DNA of 64,000 bases from Prosapia bicincta (GCA_036971475.1 JBAIZL010000001.1:207311341-207375340), one strand, 5' to 3'. Counted from the stretch's first letter, positions 1 through 13,498 are shown. Numbers and translations are program-made. The notes: a model not told the origin generated them from the sequence alone.

Positions 1-3000
1 AATCATTGTCAATGTATGATATGGACAAAATCTTTTTATTGTAAGTTTAAAAAGTGATTACCTGGACCCTTACACGTGATCACTTCTAATGAAGTATAAG
101 ATGAGAGGGTAAATCGGCAAGCCGCCACATAGAAATACTCACATGGAAGCTGAATAAGAATGTAAAAACGAATAGCATCTGATAATCCACAAAAACTGTC
201 AGTGTTCACATTCAATGGCTTTAATTCGTTTTTGTACACGAGTGTTTTAACGTAGATGATATACACTTCCTTAATTGATACCTACTTGAAAAAAAAGTTT
301 ATTGGTAATTAGGTTCTGACATGTATTTGAAAATGTACATTAATTAATTGGTAAACTTAGGTATTTAATTATTCCCCTGCATACAGATGTTTACGTAAAT
401 AATAGCTTAAATGTAAACAGGACTTTACGAAAGCTGTAAAGGGTATCTATTAAATGAGTATTAATATTATTAAAACAATTATATATTTCAGGATGATATA
501 AAGTATTTGATTATATTTTTACATAAATATGTATGAGATTTTTGATTCACAATGACTGGTAGTAAAATTTCAATTCTCAAAAAGCTGGTTTAGTATATTA
601 TCTGCCAGAAAACATCAGACATTAGGAAATAATTCGTTGATATAAAAACTCGTGTCGAAGAATGTACATTTTAGTCTCCAATTAAGTTGAAAATTCCTGT
701 TTGGTGAGAAAATGAAAACGTTTATTTTTCAAGAACTATTTGTCAAAGTTATCTTGATTGAAACAAGTTTAAAGTTATGTAAAATAATTTTATTACCAAA
801 TTAATTTATAAAATAATAAAAAACATTTGATCATTGAAAACAATACTATGAAAAATATTTAGTTAGCAAACTATAAACAGTAATTGAAAGTTGGTTCCCA
901 GTGTTTTTAATTTTAAAGGGTTACATTTTAAGGTCTTACATATATTAGTAAAAATGGTAACACAACAGAGTTTACTTTATAGATTCGTCAGTTATATTTT
1001 ATGTAATAAAAGAGTTGAGCTTCCTGGCTAAGGCACATGCATACGTCAGACGTTGATCTTAGATGTGATATTTAGTAGATGCGAAATTATTTAGCGGTTG
1101 TATCTTTAAAGCCTAATATCAGTGCGAAAAAACCGGTAGAGGCAGATGCGTTTCAACAACATATTTTTAAATTTTACGAGCCTTTATCACTTCTGTGGAA
1201 AAGATGACCATTTTACCACAACAAACATTAAATAAATCTTTAAAACATCTGCCTCTGAAAAGGAAAAACGTAAAAAGTTTTAGGCTTAATTAGAAATATC
1301 ATTTCGATTTTAGAAATGAACATCCATCAATATCTACTAATTTTGTAAAAAAAAGTTTTTATTTTCAAACTACACATATGAGATAATACTACTCATGAAC
1401 GGACATGTACGCACGCACAAACATCCTCACACAAAAACAAACAAAAACAGACACACACACACACGCACAACACACACAACATGTACACACGCACAAAAAT
1501 ACTAACAAACATATTACTGTTTCTATATTATTTTTATTTACCTCATTTTGTAAAAATATATTAGGAAAATACTCAAATGTTTGAGATTAAAACTGACAAA
1601 GAAGGAATTTTTTCTTTCAATGATACGATTATGTCATCACATAGAGACTTCTAATGCTATTTTATTGATTTTGACACAGAAGCCTCCTCCCCTTGTGGGT
1701 TTACCCTTTGCACTTGTGGGTTTACCTGAAGACACAGGTCGTAAAGGATTCAACGTTTATCTGTTGTGAATGATTTGGTGTAAAGCTTTTAGACTATTTA
1801 TATTTAAATTCTGTTAAAATATATCAGATAGTTATTTTTTACAATCTTTATTTTTTTTAACTTAAGGAATGCTAGGGTAACCCAATACATTATTGGATGG
1901 GAAGAGTAAGTTTATTTTCATGGGCTTTTACGAATCTAAACTCCACTATCACTCTGTAACTCCAATGATTGGAATAAAATCACTGCATGTCACTATCCTG
2001 CTATAAACGATATGTTATTAAGTTACCCAAAATATAAGTGAAGGGTGTCAGCACGAAGCATAAATCTCAGAGCTGTGTTTATCGTTTGCAAAACTTTGAC
2101 CGTCCTCCATGTGAAATATTTAAACGTGACCACACACTCCTGATGACTGGCAGTATTACATCAATATCTTAAAGCTAGCCACGGAACAGTTAAAGTAAAG
2201 TAAAACATGCAATATAATTGGAGAAGAAATATATGTTATTAGAATCTCTATAGCTTAATAATATAAAGTTTGCAAGCACTTATATAAACATATTGAACAA
2301 ATAAATCTGATGATATTGTCATCAAAACGAATATTTCATTTCACTCTTACCCAATGTAAATGTTTAGTAAGTCTTTATAGGGGAAATATATTCTAAACTC
2401 TTCAACTAAAATAGAAAAGATTTGATTATAGAAAGAATAACGTTTATTTCTGAAGAGCAAACTTACCTTCTGAAGAGTTAATACGGGATTATTTTAACAG
2501 TCTATCGTATTTATTTAGCAGAATTGCTTCTTGAAATTATGTACAATTTCAACTGCCATTACTGATACCCTAATGCGCACTCGATGGCTTTTTTTCTCTG
2601 ATCTACATATATATATATATGTATATTGTTGTAGGAAAGAAATGGGAGGTTTCTCTACTTTTACCTTTAGAAGACATTATTTATACGTGACTCTATGTTT
2701 CATGCGTAAAACTTAGTTGCAAAATTATCAGCAAAGACAATACAGTACAGTACTAGATTTAATTACTACCTCATTTTCAAAGATATCCTCATTTAACAGA
2801 CGTCATTTCTAATTGGTACATACGACTGAATTTTGAAGTTATTGGATCTTCATCCTATGCAACCAAATTTCATATTTCCAGTATACTGAAGTTTTCCATC
2901 AGTTTTCTTACGATCCTCAGTTTTTAAGGATTTTAACAGAATGACCATCCAGAGAATATTTCCTAGGGGAGACATGACGACAAACAAAGTTTGGGATTAT

Positions 3001-3895
3001 TAAGAATTCGTTAAGAGGCTGAAGTTTGGCCATTCATCAAAGCTATATTAGAAAACGATTGAGTTTATTAGGGATTAATTTTAAATTATTCCTTAATTTC
3101 ATAATACTCAGAGATTCATTATTATTTTCGTCCTAGATTCGTAACAGTTGTATATATTTTAAATACATATTTTTTGCCAAAAAAATAATACGCTGTTTAG
3201 TTTAGTAGAAACCTTTATGCGTAAAGGTTTGAGTAATATGTCACTACTTGTGGCTGTAGAGTTTTAAAAGAATTATGTTAATTAAAAAAAAAACATTTAT
3301 TTTAAAACCGTTGTATTATATAAAACTGTTTAGTCCTTACGAAATAATATAAATATATTTCAGTAATATATTTATTTAAACTTATTTATTTAAATAAATT
3401 AATTTATAATATAAGTATAAAGTATTTTACAAAATATTTTAGATGCTTGTTTTTCTATTTATAATCCCCTGAAACAATGTAATAAAATCATTGGAAGGAA
3501 AATGAGTCAATCTAGACATAGAGACATGACATTAAATTAGGGGTGGGAAGAAACAAAATTTTTGCAAGAAGTAGTGTGAGCTACGGATACAAAATTGTAT
3601 CTTTTGAATTTTTTAACGATTGGTGAAATATTCTTCATAATATTTTCCCTGGCGAAATATCGATTTCAGTCATCAACGGCAAATAAGATAAATTTCAAGA
3701 AATTTAAATAATATACATAAACAAATATTGTGTTTAAACTACATGTAACATATTTAGGAAAATAGCAATTACAATATAACTGTAATTGCAAAATTCAAAT
3801 ATACAATAAAATTAATATTTTGCATTACTTAAAATATAATTAATTAGGATGGCATTGGTCTAATAAAACACTATTCCTTTTTTTAGAACTAAGCC
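1..3895. other. AT-rich stretch without recognisable gene
   Basis: No convincing coding frame on either strand; the open frames are under 80 codons and have no family signature. It holds a CA-rich patch near 1440-1480, a short (AT)n near 2606-2625, and a possible relic near 2304-2325 where CTGATGA is followed by an inverted TCATC. The rest is unremarkable AT-rich sequence. Confidence 0.6.
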
Positions 3896-3896
3896 A

Positions 3897-4440
3897 GCCC
3901 TGTATGCAGTAAGGGGTGAAAGAAATATGAAGGGAGGTAAAACAAAAATTAAAGAGAGAGAGAAAGAGAGAGCCCTGTATATAGTAATTGGAGAAAGAAA
4001 TATGAAGGAAGGTAAAACAAAAATTAAAGAGAGAAAGAAAGAGACAGCCCTGTATACAGTAAGGGGCGAAAGAAATATGAAGGAAGGTAAAAAGAAAAAT
4101 TAAAGAGAGAGAGAAAGAGAGAGCCCTGTATACAGTAAGTGGTGAAAGAAATATGAAGGGAGGTAAAACAAAAATTAAAGAGAGAGAGAAAGAGAGAGCC
4201 CTGTATACAGTAAGGGGCGAAACAAATATGAAGGAAGGTAAAATAAAAATTAAAGAGAGAGAGAGAAAGAGAGAGCCCTGTATACAGTAAGTGGTAAAAG
4301 AAATATGAAGGACTGTAAAACAAAAATTAAAGAGAGAGAGAAAGAGAGAGCTCTGTATACAGAGATAGGAGTAATTAATATGAAGTGAGGTAAAAAACAA
4401 AAAAGGAAAGAGAGAAAGAGAAAGAGGGGGAAAGAAAGAG
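3897..4440. repeat. 75-bp purine-rich minisatellite, about 7 copies
   Basis: The word GCCCTGTAT recurs at 3897, 3972, 4047, 4123, 4198 and 4275, with a variant at 4350, giving a period of 75-77 bp. Each unit has a CTGTATACAG palindrome, a GAAATATGAAGG block and a purine tail of AGAGAGAGAAAGAG. Small length changes sit in the GA tail, as expected from slippage. Long minus-strand open frames across it (up to 225 codons, rich in Ser, Leu and Phe) arise because the period is a multiple of three. They are not evidence of a gene. Confidence 0.9.
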
Positions 4441-4790
4441 AGAGGGAAGTGCAAGGATTTATATTGAATGAAATATGAACTAGTAGCTATCTTTTTCCAT
4501 TCACGAGTTAGACTCATAATGAAAATGCAATATCCAAACAGGTTATTTGGAAGGTTTTATTACCGGAATGTGTAGCATAGTTGGTCGACTAAGGGCGAGC
4601 TTTCCGCCTCCAACTCTCGGACTGACCGCAAAAGGTATTGTAATATTGTTCCATTGTTTGCTTTAGCGCGAGTTTTTATTTAATAAAATCTCTAGAGGTT
4701 TATCGTCGTCGCACTGGAAGAGAATGGAGCAATTCAAATTGGATTTTATTCAGTTTAATTAAAATCAGATAATTCAGATAGATTACTTCT
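4440..4790 (+). repeat. Dispersed repeat R1, copy a
   Basis: Shares the block TTCCGCCTCCAACTCTCGG (about 4599), then a 'tccattgtt' word and 'ctctagaggtttatcg', with copies near 28930-29290, 33690-34080 and 41640-42000 on this strand and 51594-51670 on the other. It lies directly after the minisatellite. Copies are clearly diverged. No coding frame and no terminal repeats seen, so the class is unknown. Confidence 0.65.
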
Positions 4791-6742
4791 AAAGTATTCA
4801 TTTTTTATTTTTTAAAGTTGAAAGTTTTTTTTCTGGCGAAAACACTCTACATTACATTTATTATAGCCAACAAAAATACTTATAAACTAAACTAAATAAA
4901 AAATATCCTAAAATTAAAAACTACCACTACAATAAAGGACTACAAATTATAGCCTAGATCATTAATTTAATAAAATACAAGTACGAAATTTAAATATAAA
5001 AGACACTAACTAAAAATTAAGCTATATATGTGGAAAATGTTACAAACATTTGTTAGGTGCTTTGAAATATTTTATAAACAAAGCCTTCAATAATGTTATT
5101 TTATTAGGTGTGTTGTCATTAGAAACCCCGTCTCCTTTAAATCCTCCTTTCTCTTCTGAACCTACAGTAAACACTCCTCTCAAAGACCAGAACAAAGAGG
5201 ATTCACCATAGATAAATAAATATTTACTATAATTGTGTTACACCAACCCAATAATTTGTAGTGTTTTCACTGTTTGTGTTAGGGTCATGAAAACACGTGA
5301 AACACATCTTACGTAACGCTGGTAGATTCTTAAACCCATGACAATAAATCAAAGTAAAGAAAATCAAAAACACTTATTTTTAATACAAAAATAAAAATAT
5401 AAATCTTTGATATGCTTGAACGTAGTGTGGCCCATGAAAAGTGAGAATAATGGGAAACAATATCTCCAGATTCGGGCGTTGTAAGGAGAGCAAAGGAGAC
5501 TATACCCGTAATCATTGCTTTCATTAAATTGCCAATGAAAAAATATTCATTTGGAAAGCACAAGTGCTTATGAGTAATGAACTCAACCTGAATGTGTTCT
5601 CTTTTGGCACTTACAAACGGCAAGTAGATTATTAAGTTAATTACCATCATGGATTACTTTCAAGGTCGTATACACACGGTTGGAAACAATTCATTTACCT
5701 TCAAAGTCGTAAAAGCAATAAAATTACTTGGAAGCCTATTTATAACCATCCATTCTTTATATTCCTTTACAAGAGAAGGTGTACAACTTCCTGTTTTCCT
5801 AAGTTTGTCTATCTTGCGGAGTAGTCTCTCTACACGTAAGCCGTCACTCATCTTTATATCGAATATCGAAGGTTTACTTTAGCCCTTTGAAAATAACGTT
5901 ATAGCAGTCATACTCACATCTATTACCCTTCTTAAAACAATATAATAATATCTTCCTCACAAACATTTTCTACAGATCCCAATTATATATTTGAATGACG
6001 TTTTTCACATTTATGATGTTTTTCAATTTCAGTTTTAACTCAACTATTATTAACACGTGTCGTCACAATTTTAAGCCACAATGAAGTATATGCTTTGGTG
6101 ATTTTTGAAAATGTTGGACTTTCGAGTTTATAGATTTCATTGACGTTTGTAAGACAGCATCTCGACGATTCTAAGAGACTCATAGTTACCCACCGTGGAG
6201 CTAATACTATTAAAACTCAACCGAAATATATAACAAGTCGTCAAACTCAAAATCGAAGTTGATTTCCAAGGCAGAAGATTTTCCTCAGGTTTGGGATCCG
6301 TGCTCATCTACTTCTTCGCATACCTCGAATGACGTCATGTACCTAACAATTAATACATTTAAAGTAACTTTAACGGTTCCTTATCAGGTCATGGGTTTAC
6401 TCTTCTGTAAAATAAAAAACAAACCAATAACTTGTATTTATAAAGGTAACTATGATCCGTCAGTAGCTATTTAATGAAATCCGTTTTCGTACTTCTAGGC
6501 AACATAACCTTACAAATAAAAGTAATTTGAATTTTTGAGAGCAGTTTACCGAAGAGAAAAGACATTTTAACAATAAGAAACCGTGCTAGTATTAAGAGGC
6601 TAAAATCCCAGTTTACCTTTTGATAAGAGGCAAATTGGAAGAAAGAATCCTAAACACAATGTATAAGATATAAATCAGCAAATTGGTTTTAATATATAAG
6701 TGAAACGTTCGACACATCCAACTCTCAAATTTTCTTTTGTAA
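4791..6742. other. AT-rich stretch without recognisable gene
   Basis: Open frames on both strands around 5330-5880 and 6259-6474 show no domain or family signature and low-complexity use of AT-rich codons. I see no repeat or RNA structure that I can support. Confidence 0.55.
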
Positions 6743-6744
6743 TA

Positions 6745-7669
6745 CGAGGGATATTCAAAAAATAAATTTCCCAAGTGTGTGTCACCAAGCGTGAGTGACG
6801 GAGCATAGTTCCGAGAGCAGGGACTTTTAGTTTTGGTGTAGTGGTACCGATTCTCGCTGAGCGCTTGACTGTACGCCGATTGACATTGAGTCACGGGCAA
6901 TTCGATATGGAGACTGCACTGCGATCTGCCGCCAGTTGTGAAGTGCGGAGTGTTATTCGTTTTTTAACTGCAAAACAGTGAGCTGCAAAAAGTGAATGTT
7001 TTATTACCAGTGATGATTCTTGAAAACAGATCATCATCTTCGTCCGTAAAAGATTGCAAAAAAGATTGTGCAACTGCCACACGTTGTTGCTTATGGCCGT
7101 CAGACAGTAAGCGACGAACCCACCTTGCACACACTTTCGACCGCTGAAGCTCTTCAGTGATGCTGTTATGAATAAATGCGCAGCAAATTTCAGTGTTTGG
7201 TGGAAGCTGATCCATTTTTCGTCAAGTGTCAACCGCTGGTCAGCATCAATAACGTCACGCACTGCAGAAATGACTCCATCTTGGTGAGCTGTAGCTGAGC
7301 GTCCATCTTGCTGTTTATCATGAACATTTTCTCTTCCTTCCGAAAACAATTATCGCCAAGTCGAACCATTTGTACAGTCATTACATGTTCACCATACACC
7401 TCACATAACTGACGATGAATTTCAACGGCAAATTCACTTTTTGTAGTTAAAAAACGAATAACACACCGCACTTCACAACTGGCGGCAGATCACAGTGGAG
7501 TCTTCATGTCGAATGGACCGTGACTTAAGGTCAAACGGCGTACAGTCAATCGCGCGGCGGGAATCGGTACCACTACAACCAAACTAAATGTCCCCGCTCT
7601 CGGAAAGATGCTCCGTCACTCACGCTTGGTGAGACACACGTGGGAAACTTGTTTTTTGGATATTTCTAG
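6745..7669. mobile_element. Mariner foldback element with ~245-bp inverted arms
   Basis: The left arm (6745 to about 6995) is repeated inverted in the right arm (about 7425-7669). The outer ends pair as CGAGGGATATTC and CTAGAAATATCC. TA dinucleotides at 6743-6744 and 7670-7671 fit the TA target duplication of Tc1/mariner elements. The arms include the start of the transposase gene, so the 5' end of the gene occurs twice, facing inward. The interior between the arms carries the rest of the N-terminal half of a mariner transposase on the minus strand. The catalytic half is missing. This is an internally deleted, inverted-duplication derivative and cannot be autonomous. Confidence 0.85.
6995..7507 (-). 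pseudogene. Mariner transposase, N-terminal part, broken
   Basis: Read on the minus strand from an ATG at 7507, this is the DNA-binding half of a mariner (DD34D) transposase. Recognisable pieces in order are VIRFLTTK followed by EIHRQLCEVYGE (first helix-turn-helix), GRENVHDKQQDGR (linker, another frame), then KVCARWVRRLLSDGHK and a stretch ending IITGNKTF in a third frame. A TGA stops it at codon 6 and at least two frameshifts follow. The first catalytic aspartate, normally in TGDE, reads TGNK. Sequence homologous to the other two catalytic residues is absent, because the gene runs directly into the inverted copy of its own 5' end near 6995. The left arm carries a plus-strand copy of the start codon and about 24 codons (from 6907). 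Confidence 0.85.
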
Positions 7670-7671
7670 TA

Positions 7672-8471
7672 TATTGTACTATTTTATTTTCCTTTACGAA
7701 AATTACATTTCCATTTAACAAACGAATTTTGGAACACAGCTACCGAAGTGCGCATCCCTTAGGAATAGACAAATAAATGTATTGTACTGCATACAACGTG
7801 AGTTGGTCCTTATTTATAACTGATCCATGTCATATTTCATGACTATTCATGGTGATACTGCTGGACCGAGCAAAACTGAGGATACTTTCTCTAGGCTGAG
7901 GGATATTCGTAAATAGTAAGTACCATAACGAAGATTGTTTACGTACCAACTGTGCTGGTAAGTTATACAAAACGTTTAGTAATTAGTAAAATATATAAAT
8001 CTAATGAAAACGACTTTATAATATGAGCGTATTAAAATAGTATCTACGATGAGACGTTGTAGGAGGAGGTGACGGTGGCAGTGCGTCAAGCAGTGGGTGT
8101 ACATCCTTCATACTAATGCCTAAGACGTTCTGTTTTGAGTGAAGAATTCGATTTAGAGGGAGGTAAGCAAATATATTACAGGCATTTATTTTTAAAAAAC
8201 AAAATCATTACTTAAATATATTTTTAAAACCATATGGGAGTAGAATAGATACAGATATAGAAATTTATTTTATACTATAATGGAATAAAAGTATGAAATA
8301 AATCACTAATCAAACAAAGCATGTCTGTTGGGAGAACACAAGAAAGGGTTATAATATATGGATGATTGTAATTTAATTGACTTAAAAGTTTAGATGAATC
8401 AAACAAAAAGAAAACGTAATGCAATTTTTAAAAAAAATATAAATAATCGATAGATCGTTTATAAGCAACGC

Positions 8472-8475
<4 letters not shown>
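7672..8475. other. AT-rich stretch without recognisable gene
   Basis: Nothing supported. A short more GC-rich patch lies near 8040-8130 but has no extended open frame. Confidence 0.5.

Positions 8476-8531
<56 letters not shown>
8476..8531. repeat. (AT)n microsatellite
   Basis: About 28 perfect AT units. It abuts the TGATGAATAGTTA end of the family C palindrome that follows. Confidence 0.95.
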
Positions 8532-8535
<4 letters not shown>

Positions 8536-8700
8536 AATAGTTACTATCTGGAGTACATCCGTTCATTCTGCAGTCCATAAATTCGCAGTTCCGAATTTAA
8601 GTTCGCAGGAACTGCGAATTTATGGACTGCAGAATGAACGGATGTATTCCAAATAGTAACTATTCATCATATTTTTCCATCCGTGAAGGAATACGTATCA

Positions 8701-8734
<34 letters not shown>

Positions 8735-8914
8735 TGATGATACGTATTCCTTCACGGATGGAAATACATGATGAATAATTATTATCTTGCGTAAACCCGT
8801 TCATTCTGCAGTGCATAAAATCGCAGTTCCGACGTTTCGCTAGAATCTCATCTAGCATTGACGAGGTGAACCCAACAATAGTTGAAGAGCGAGCCTCTTC
8901 ATAAAGCTAGCCTC

Positions 8915-8917
<3 letters not shown>
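8532..8917. repeat. Family C palindromic repeat, nested inverted copies
   Basis: The arm starting TGATGAATAGTTACTATCT (8532-8598) is repeated inverted at about 8608-8672. The next arm, with GAAGGAATACGTATCAGC, is inverted around an internal (AT)n at 8703-8732. A third partial copy runs on through a GCTAGA...TCTAGC inverted repeat next to TTTCGC (8836-8858), ending at the next (AT)n. Read on the minus strand, that last part is a 6-bp hairpin followed by GAAACGTC, the pattern of the stem II to GAA box of a hammerhead, but the upstream CUGAUGA core is not recognisable. Related copies lie at 58780-58822 and 60031-60290. Confidence 0.8.

Positions 8918-8918
<1 letters not shown>

Positions 8919-8971
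<53 letters not shown>
8919..8971. repeat. (AT)n microsatellite
   Basis: About 26 AT units closing the family C cluster. Confidence 0.95.
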
Positions 8972-8974
<3 letters not shown>

Positions 8975-11900
8975 CAATAAAAAAAGATATATGTGATAGG
9001 ATTCACTCTTTGGCGCTCTATAGCACTAAAATTTACACATGGAAAAAATGATGTTATCAAGAAATATTTAAGTATTTGTTACGCATTAGAGATTTGAATT
9101 TCTGAAAATTTGAAAAGGTTCATTGAAGGCATAAATAAAATGATTAACATTTTTAAAATGGAAAGGTTATTTTTGTTCATTCTTTCCCCTAAAGAACTAC
9201 CTATGACAATATTTTTAAAAACTGTTTCTTAGCTGAGGATGTAAGACTTCCTATGCCATTATTTGACTCTAGTAATAGGAATATAAAAAACTATAAGAAC
9301 TATTTTTTTTAGAATATCTACGTTTTGTCTGAAATTTCTCAAATATATTTCGGGTTGTTACCTGAACTGGGTCAGATAAGTTTTTACTATGTGAGAAAGC
9401 ATTTAAACATTTAAATGATTTAATATCAATAACAAAAATAAAAACTATACTACATGTGTTAATATATTCTGGATGAAATCGTCTAATGTACACACAATTT
9501 ATTAAACAATGTTATAAAAATGTTAGATTACACTAATGGATTTAAATTTAAATATAAATTGTTTTTTAAAAATATTGTGTTATATTATTTACTACCACAC
9601 GCATGCATTATATAACCAAGCGCGTCCATTTTATTGTAACAGCCTAGCATCTCTAAATTAATTCTGTTAAACGATCGAATCCTGGGTTTTTCAGGGTTTT
9701 ACAAACAATTAAATTCAGTTCAACACCTGCGGCTAGTAGGCCTACCTGTTAGTTACCTAATGTGAGAGTACAATGTAAACAAATTGGTTCTAGTTTCTTA
9801 ACAGCCAAATCTTTTAAAGAGAATATTCCGATACTTCATATTACGTAAAGTAGCATAATGCTCCATTATAGATTTTGTAGCTAGTAAAAGCTACATTACT
9901 AAATATTTATTAAGTTTAGTTCTTAGATCGGCTTCGTGTCTTAAATAGTATGTATTGCTGTATATTAATTTTGATTGAATTCCAATTACGTTTCTATAAA
10001 TGTACTTCATTACAATTAACGAAGCCATTTATTAAAAAATAATGGTATAGTAAAGGTATTTTGTGATTGTTATTTAATTTTAATGTATAATTGTAGAGTT
10101 TTTTTGAAAAAACGAACATACTCAAGTTAACTTTGTGCACAGGAAAAATATCAGTATAATAAAATACATTAAAACACATACACACACACATACACAAAGA
10201 TAAGTCAATATACTTGTTTAACCAAATATATCCATACTGCAGCGAGAATACAAAAAACCGTGCGTTAAGTAAAGCTCATTCTTGGCTTCCACTTGTTTCT
10301 GAAACAGTTTCGTTTTTATTTAAACACTAAAAATTAAACTCAATTTAGAAAAAGGTATATATGAGGCATACTCATGCATATGACAGATCTTACAAAATAC
10401 CATCCTGCAGCTAATGATCAATCCTGACCCCAAGCATGTAGGCCTATATTGATAGAAATAAAAAGTCTACGGGCCTGACAATAGTCCTAAATATTATATG
10501 AAGCTTTCTCAATTATAGGACAGAAGTTGACGAAATCTTATAAAATACCCAGTTGGTGCGCATTGATTGTTCCCGTCTTCAAGCAAGTGTCTCGATTGAT
10601 TCAAATAGCCTATGGACCTGGCAATAGTCCTAGACATGTTTTGCCATGATATCCAATATAAACCTATTGCTGAGGAACTTACTTTCTCGGAAGTCTTACA
10701 TAATTTATTTATTACTAATAACGTTAACATCAGCAGCAAAAATATTTTAATAAACTGGTCGTGGATAGTTTTACATTTATTTCATGAAAAAATAGACATA
10801 TTTTTGTTGATTTATAAAACATGAAGAGATTGGATGTATTTCAGAGCTCTTATTTCTTGAAGTTGACAGAAATTAAAATTCCTGCATCCTATGGAAGGTT
10901 ATGCATATTCATGGCGTACGTTGTTTGCAATCTGATAGTAATTAAAGTCTTATGGGGGCAATTTAATTACAGATATAAAGCTTAAAAGATTAAATTGTGA
11001 CGTAAACTCGCTCTTGTTCTCCCATTAATTGTCATTTAATGACAAAACAAGTAATTAATTCATCCCTCTTTACTTAAACTAAAATAACTAATTGAATTAA
11101 CATAATTTAATAAATATGCACAATAATCCGCAATACTGAGCGTCGTCTTGGCAATACTGTGGCAAAACAAGTAACTGCTCTAAATGGAATATCGGATTTA
11201 AATAACTAAGTAGATAGATGAACTACGTCACGCCTAAGAGAATTGCTGGTACTGGTGAAATGAAAAGGATGACGACGATCGGAATTGCAGACAATACGTC
11301 TTCTGTTGTCGTCTACATTAAAATCAAAAGCTTGAAAAATAGATCTTGAATATTTACAGGAAGCTCTAAATATGAAAAATGTATTAATTGAAGAAGAACC
11401 GTGAAATGTTTTAAAAGAGGATTCTACCCCAAAAGACATGATATTTCCAAAAATAATAATAAACCGATTATTTTGTTTGATCTAATTAAATTCAAATAAC
11501 AATAATAATGAAATATTATTTACATTGAACAACTTTCACTTCAAATTCAATGTCTAGAATAAACAGAAGTAGAAAAAAATACAGTTACATGCCTGAAAAA
11601 CTAGACAATTGTTATTGGGAATAAAAAGTATGTATATATATATAATACAACTGAAAATATAGACAAGGAAGTGAAAGAGCTAACGAACGTAGGCAAGGTG
11701 TGAAAAGAAGAAATGGCGAAAACGTTTTTAACAATAATGCAGAATAGTTTTAATAGTTAAAACAATATAGAATGAAGAGATAGTTATAAAAGGGTGATTA
11801 GGAAATAGCTTCATTTAAAGAGACAATGAAAAGAGGATTTTAAAAATGGATTTGAAAAAAAGACAGTGGAAGTGAAAACGAAGTAAATATAGAAAACAGA

Positions 11901-13495
11901 ACTGAATATCAAACAACGGAAATAAAAAAAAACTGAAGAAATAAATCTGTGGAAAACGATAAAGGAAAGAGTTTATGCAAGCCGTTTAGCGGATTATATT
12001 ACAGAGAAGTAGGCCTATGTTTTAATATAATGTTTTATAATGGTTTACTCTATTATGCTCTGTACCTTTTTCTAAAATAACGTATTTTCAAAAATTGTGT
12101 ACATTTAATACAACTGAAATTAAATAATCAAACTTAAGCATCAAATTTCAATACTTTAAACAAGCATGATGTACTTTGTTCCAAAGTGTTTATTTTTTAA
12201 TGAAATTATAAATCTACATAGAGCAGGTACAATTTATTCTCAAGCATGCTAAAGAGGCCTATATTTATTCACTTTTTGTATTCATGTTTCTCCTTTCCCC
12301 TCTTTACTCATCTAGTTATAAGAACCCAGCCCTGACAGATATTTTCATGACTTCACAATTTATATTATATAATAATAACTTTGCATGTTACTATACAGTT
12401 ACTCTTTAAATATTGTTTAAATAATATTTCATTTATTAAAGTTCACAGGTATTTGTTCCATTTTACCGCTTGGATTTAGCTTCCTCAGAGCATATTAATG
12501 TATTTGCAATCACGTATTTTCTAATTTATTTTTTTAATATTTGCTTTCCAAGCCAAATGTATAACCTTAGTCACGATAAATAAATAGAGAAGATCTCGAC
12601 ATATGACAATCAATGCAGGATATATGTACGAAAATTTTAAATATTTTATAGTAACCATAATTAAATAGCAGCTAAGTTAAATGCAGAAGATATTTTAGAA
12701 ATAATTTGCCTTAATTATAGAACGATGAATTCCACATAATTTTAATCAATTTTTGCTAGTCATACGATCTTCGACCAAGATTTTTTTGACAGTATATACA
12801 TGTTTTATAGATAAACAAAAAAAATATTATTTAATATTTACAAACTTATCCGTATACATTTTATCTAGGTTTATATATGATCATTAAATATAGCGTGTCA
12901 ATAAGTATTTCCTTTTTCTTTCATTTATGGAGTTTAAACAGAAAGGTTTGTTGATGAGTAAACATGAAAAGCTCACAAAGGCTGATCAATTTCCTGAATT
13001 TATTGAAAGGGATGATGAAAAAACGTTTACAGAAATTCATGAATTTGTTTTAAACCCGTGTTTGAATAGCCATGTTTTATATACATATTCCAAGCGTTGT
13101 TTATTTTTGTACAGCAATTTTAATTTATTATTTGCGACTGTCACTTATTATATGCAATATTTTTATTCTCAGGAGCAACGCTAATACAACCAGTGATAGT
13201 ATATACTATAGTTTAATTTTGTCAGTATAGTTTTTCATTTTGATACTTGTCCGTTGCTCAATGCAAACTATTATTAAAACTGATTTTATTTGCTTCAGGT
13301 GACTCTCAGGTCACCTGTTGTCTCTTTTAGGTCAGCTGTGCAGACCCAATCCAGATCAAATACGCTAATTGGTGTGTGAATTTCCTAACCTGTCTTGGCC
13401 AAAGCTACTGCCCATTATTTTTTGAGTTATTGCGTGTGCGCTCAATAAGAAACCGTTGGTCATGTATTTTTTTCTCGTAATCGTCATTTTCCCTT

Positions 13496-13498
<3 letters not shown>
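8972..13498. other. AT-rich stretch without recognisable gene
   Basis: Several short open frames, none with a family signature. Purine-rich imperfect sequence at about 11640-12000 resembles in style the GA-rich blocks near 55.1-55.6 and 61.5-61.9 kb. The palindrome TAGGCCTA occurs near 9737, 10439 and 12010. Confidence 0.5.

Noticed and set aside
2304..2335. Further hammerhead (plus strand CTGATGATATTGTCATC then AAAACG)
   Set aside because: The GAA box is changed to AAA and stem I is absent; at best a relic.
3840..4517. 225-codon minus-strand Ser/Leu/Phe-rich frame
   Set aside because: It follows the 75-bp minisatellite period; two overlapping frames are open.
8731..8765. Plus-strand CTGATGA ... 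GAAA in family C as a hammerhead
   Set aside because: Other family C copies read CTGATACG without the extra GA, and no good stem II forms.
12927..13184. 85-codon plus-strand frame starting MEFKQKGLL
   Set aside because: Looks partly gene-like at its start but turns into AT-driven Tyr/Phe/Leu composition with no family match.
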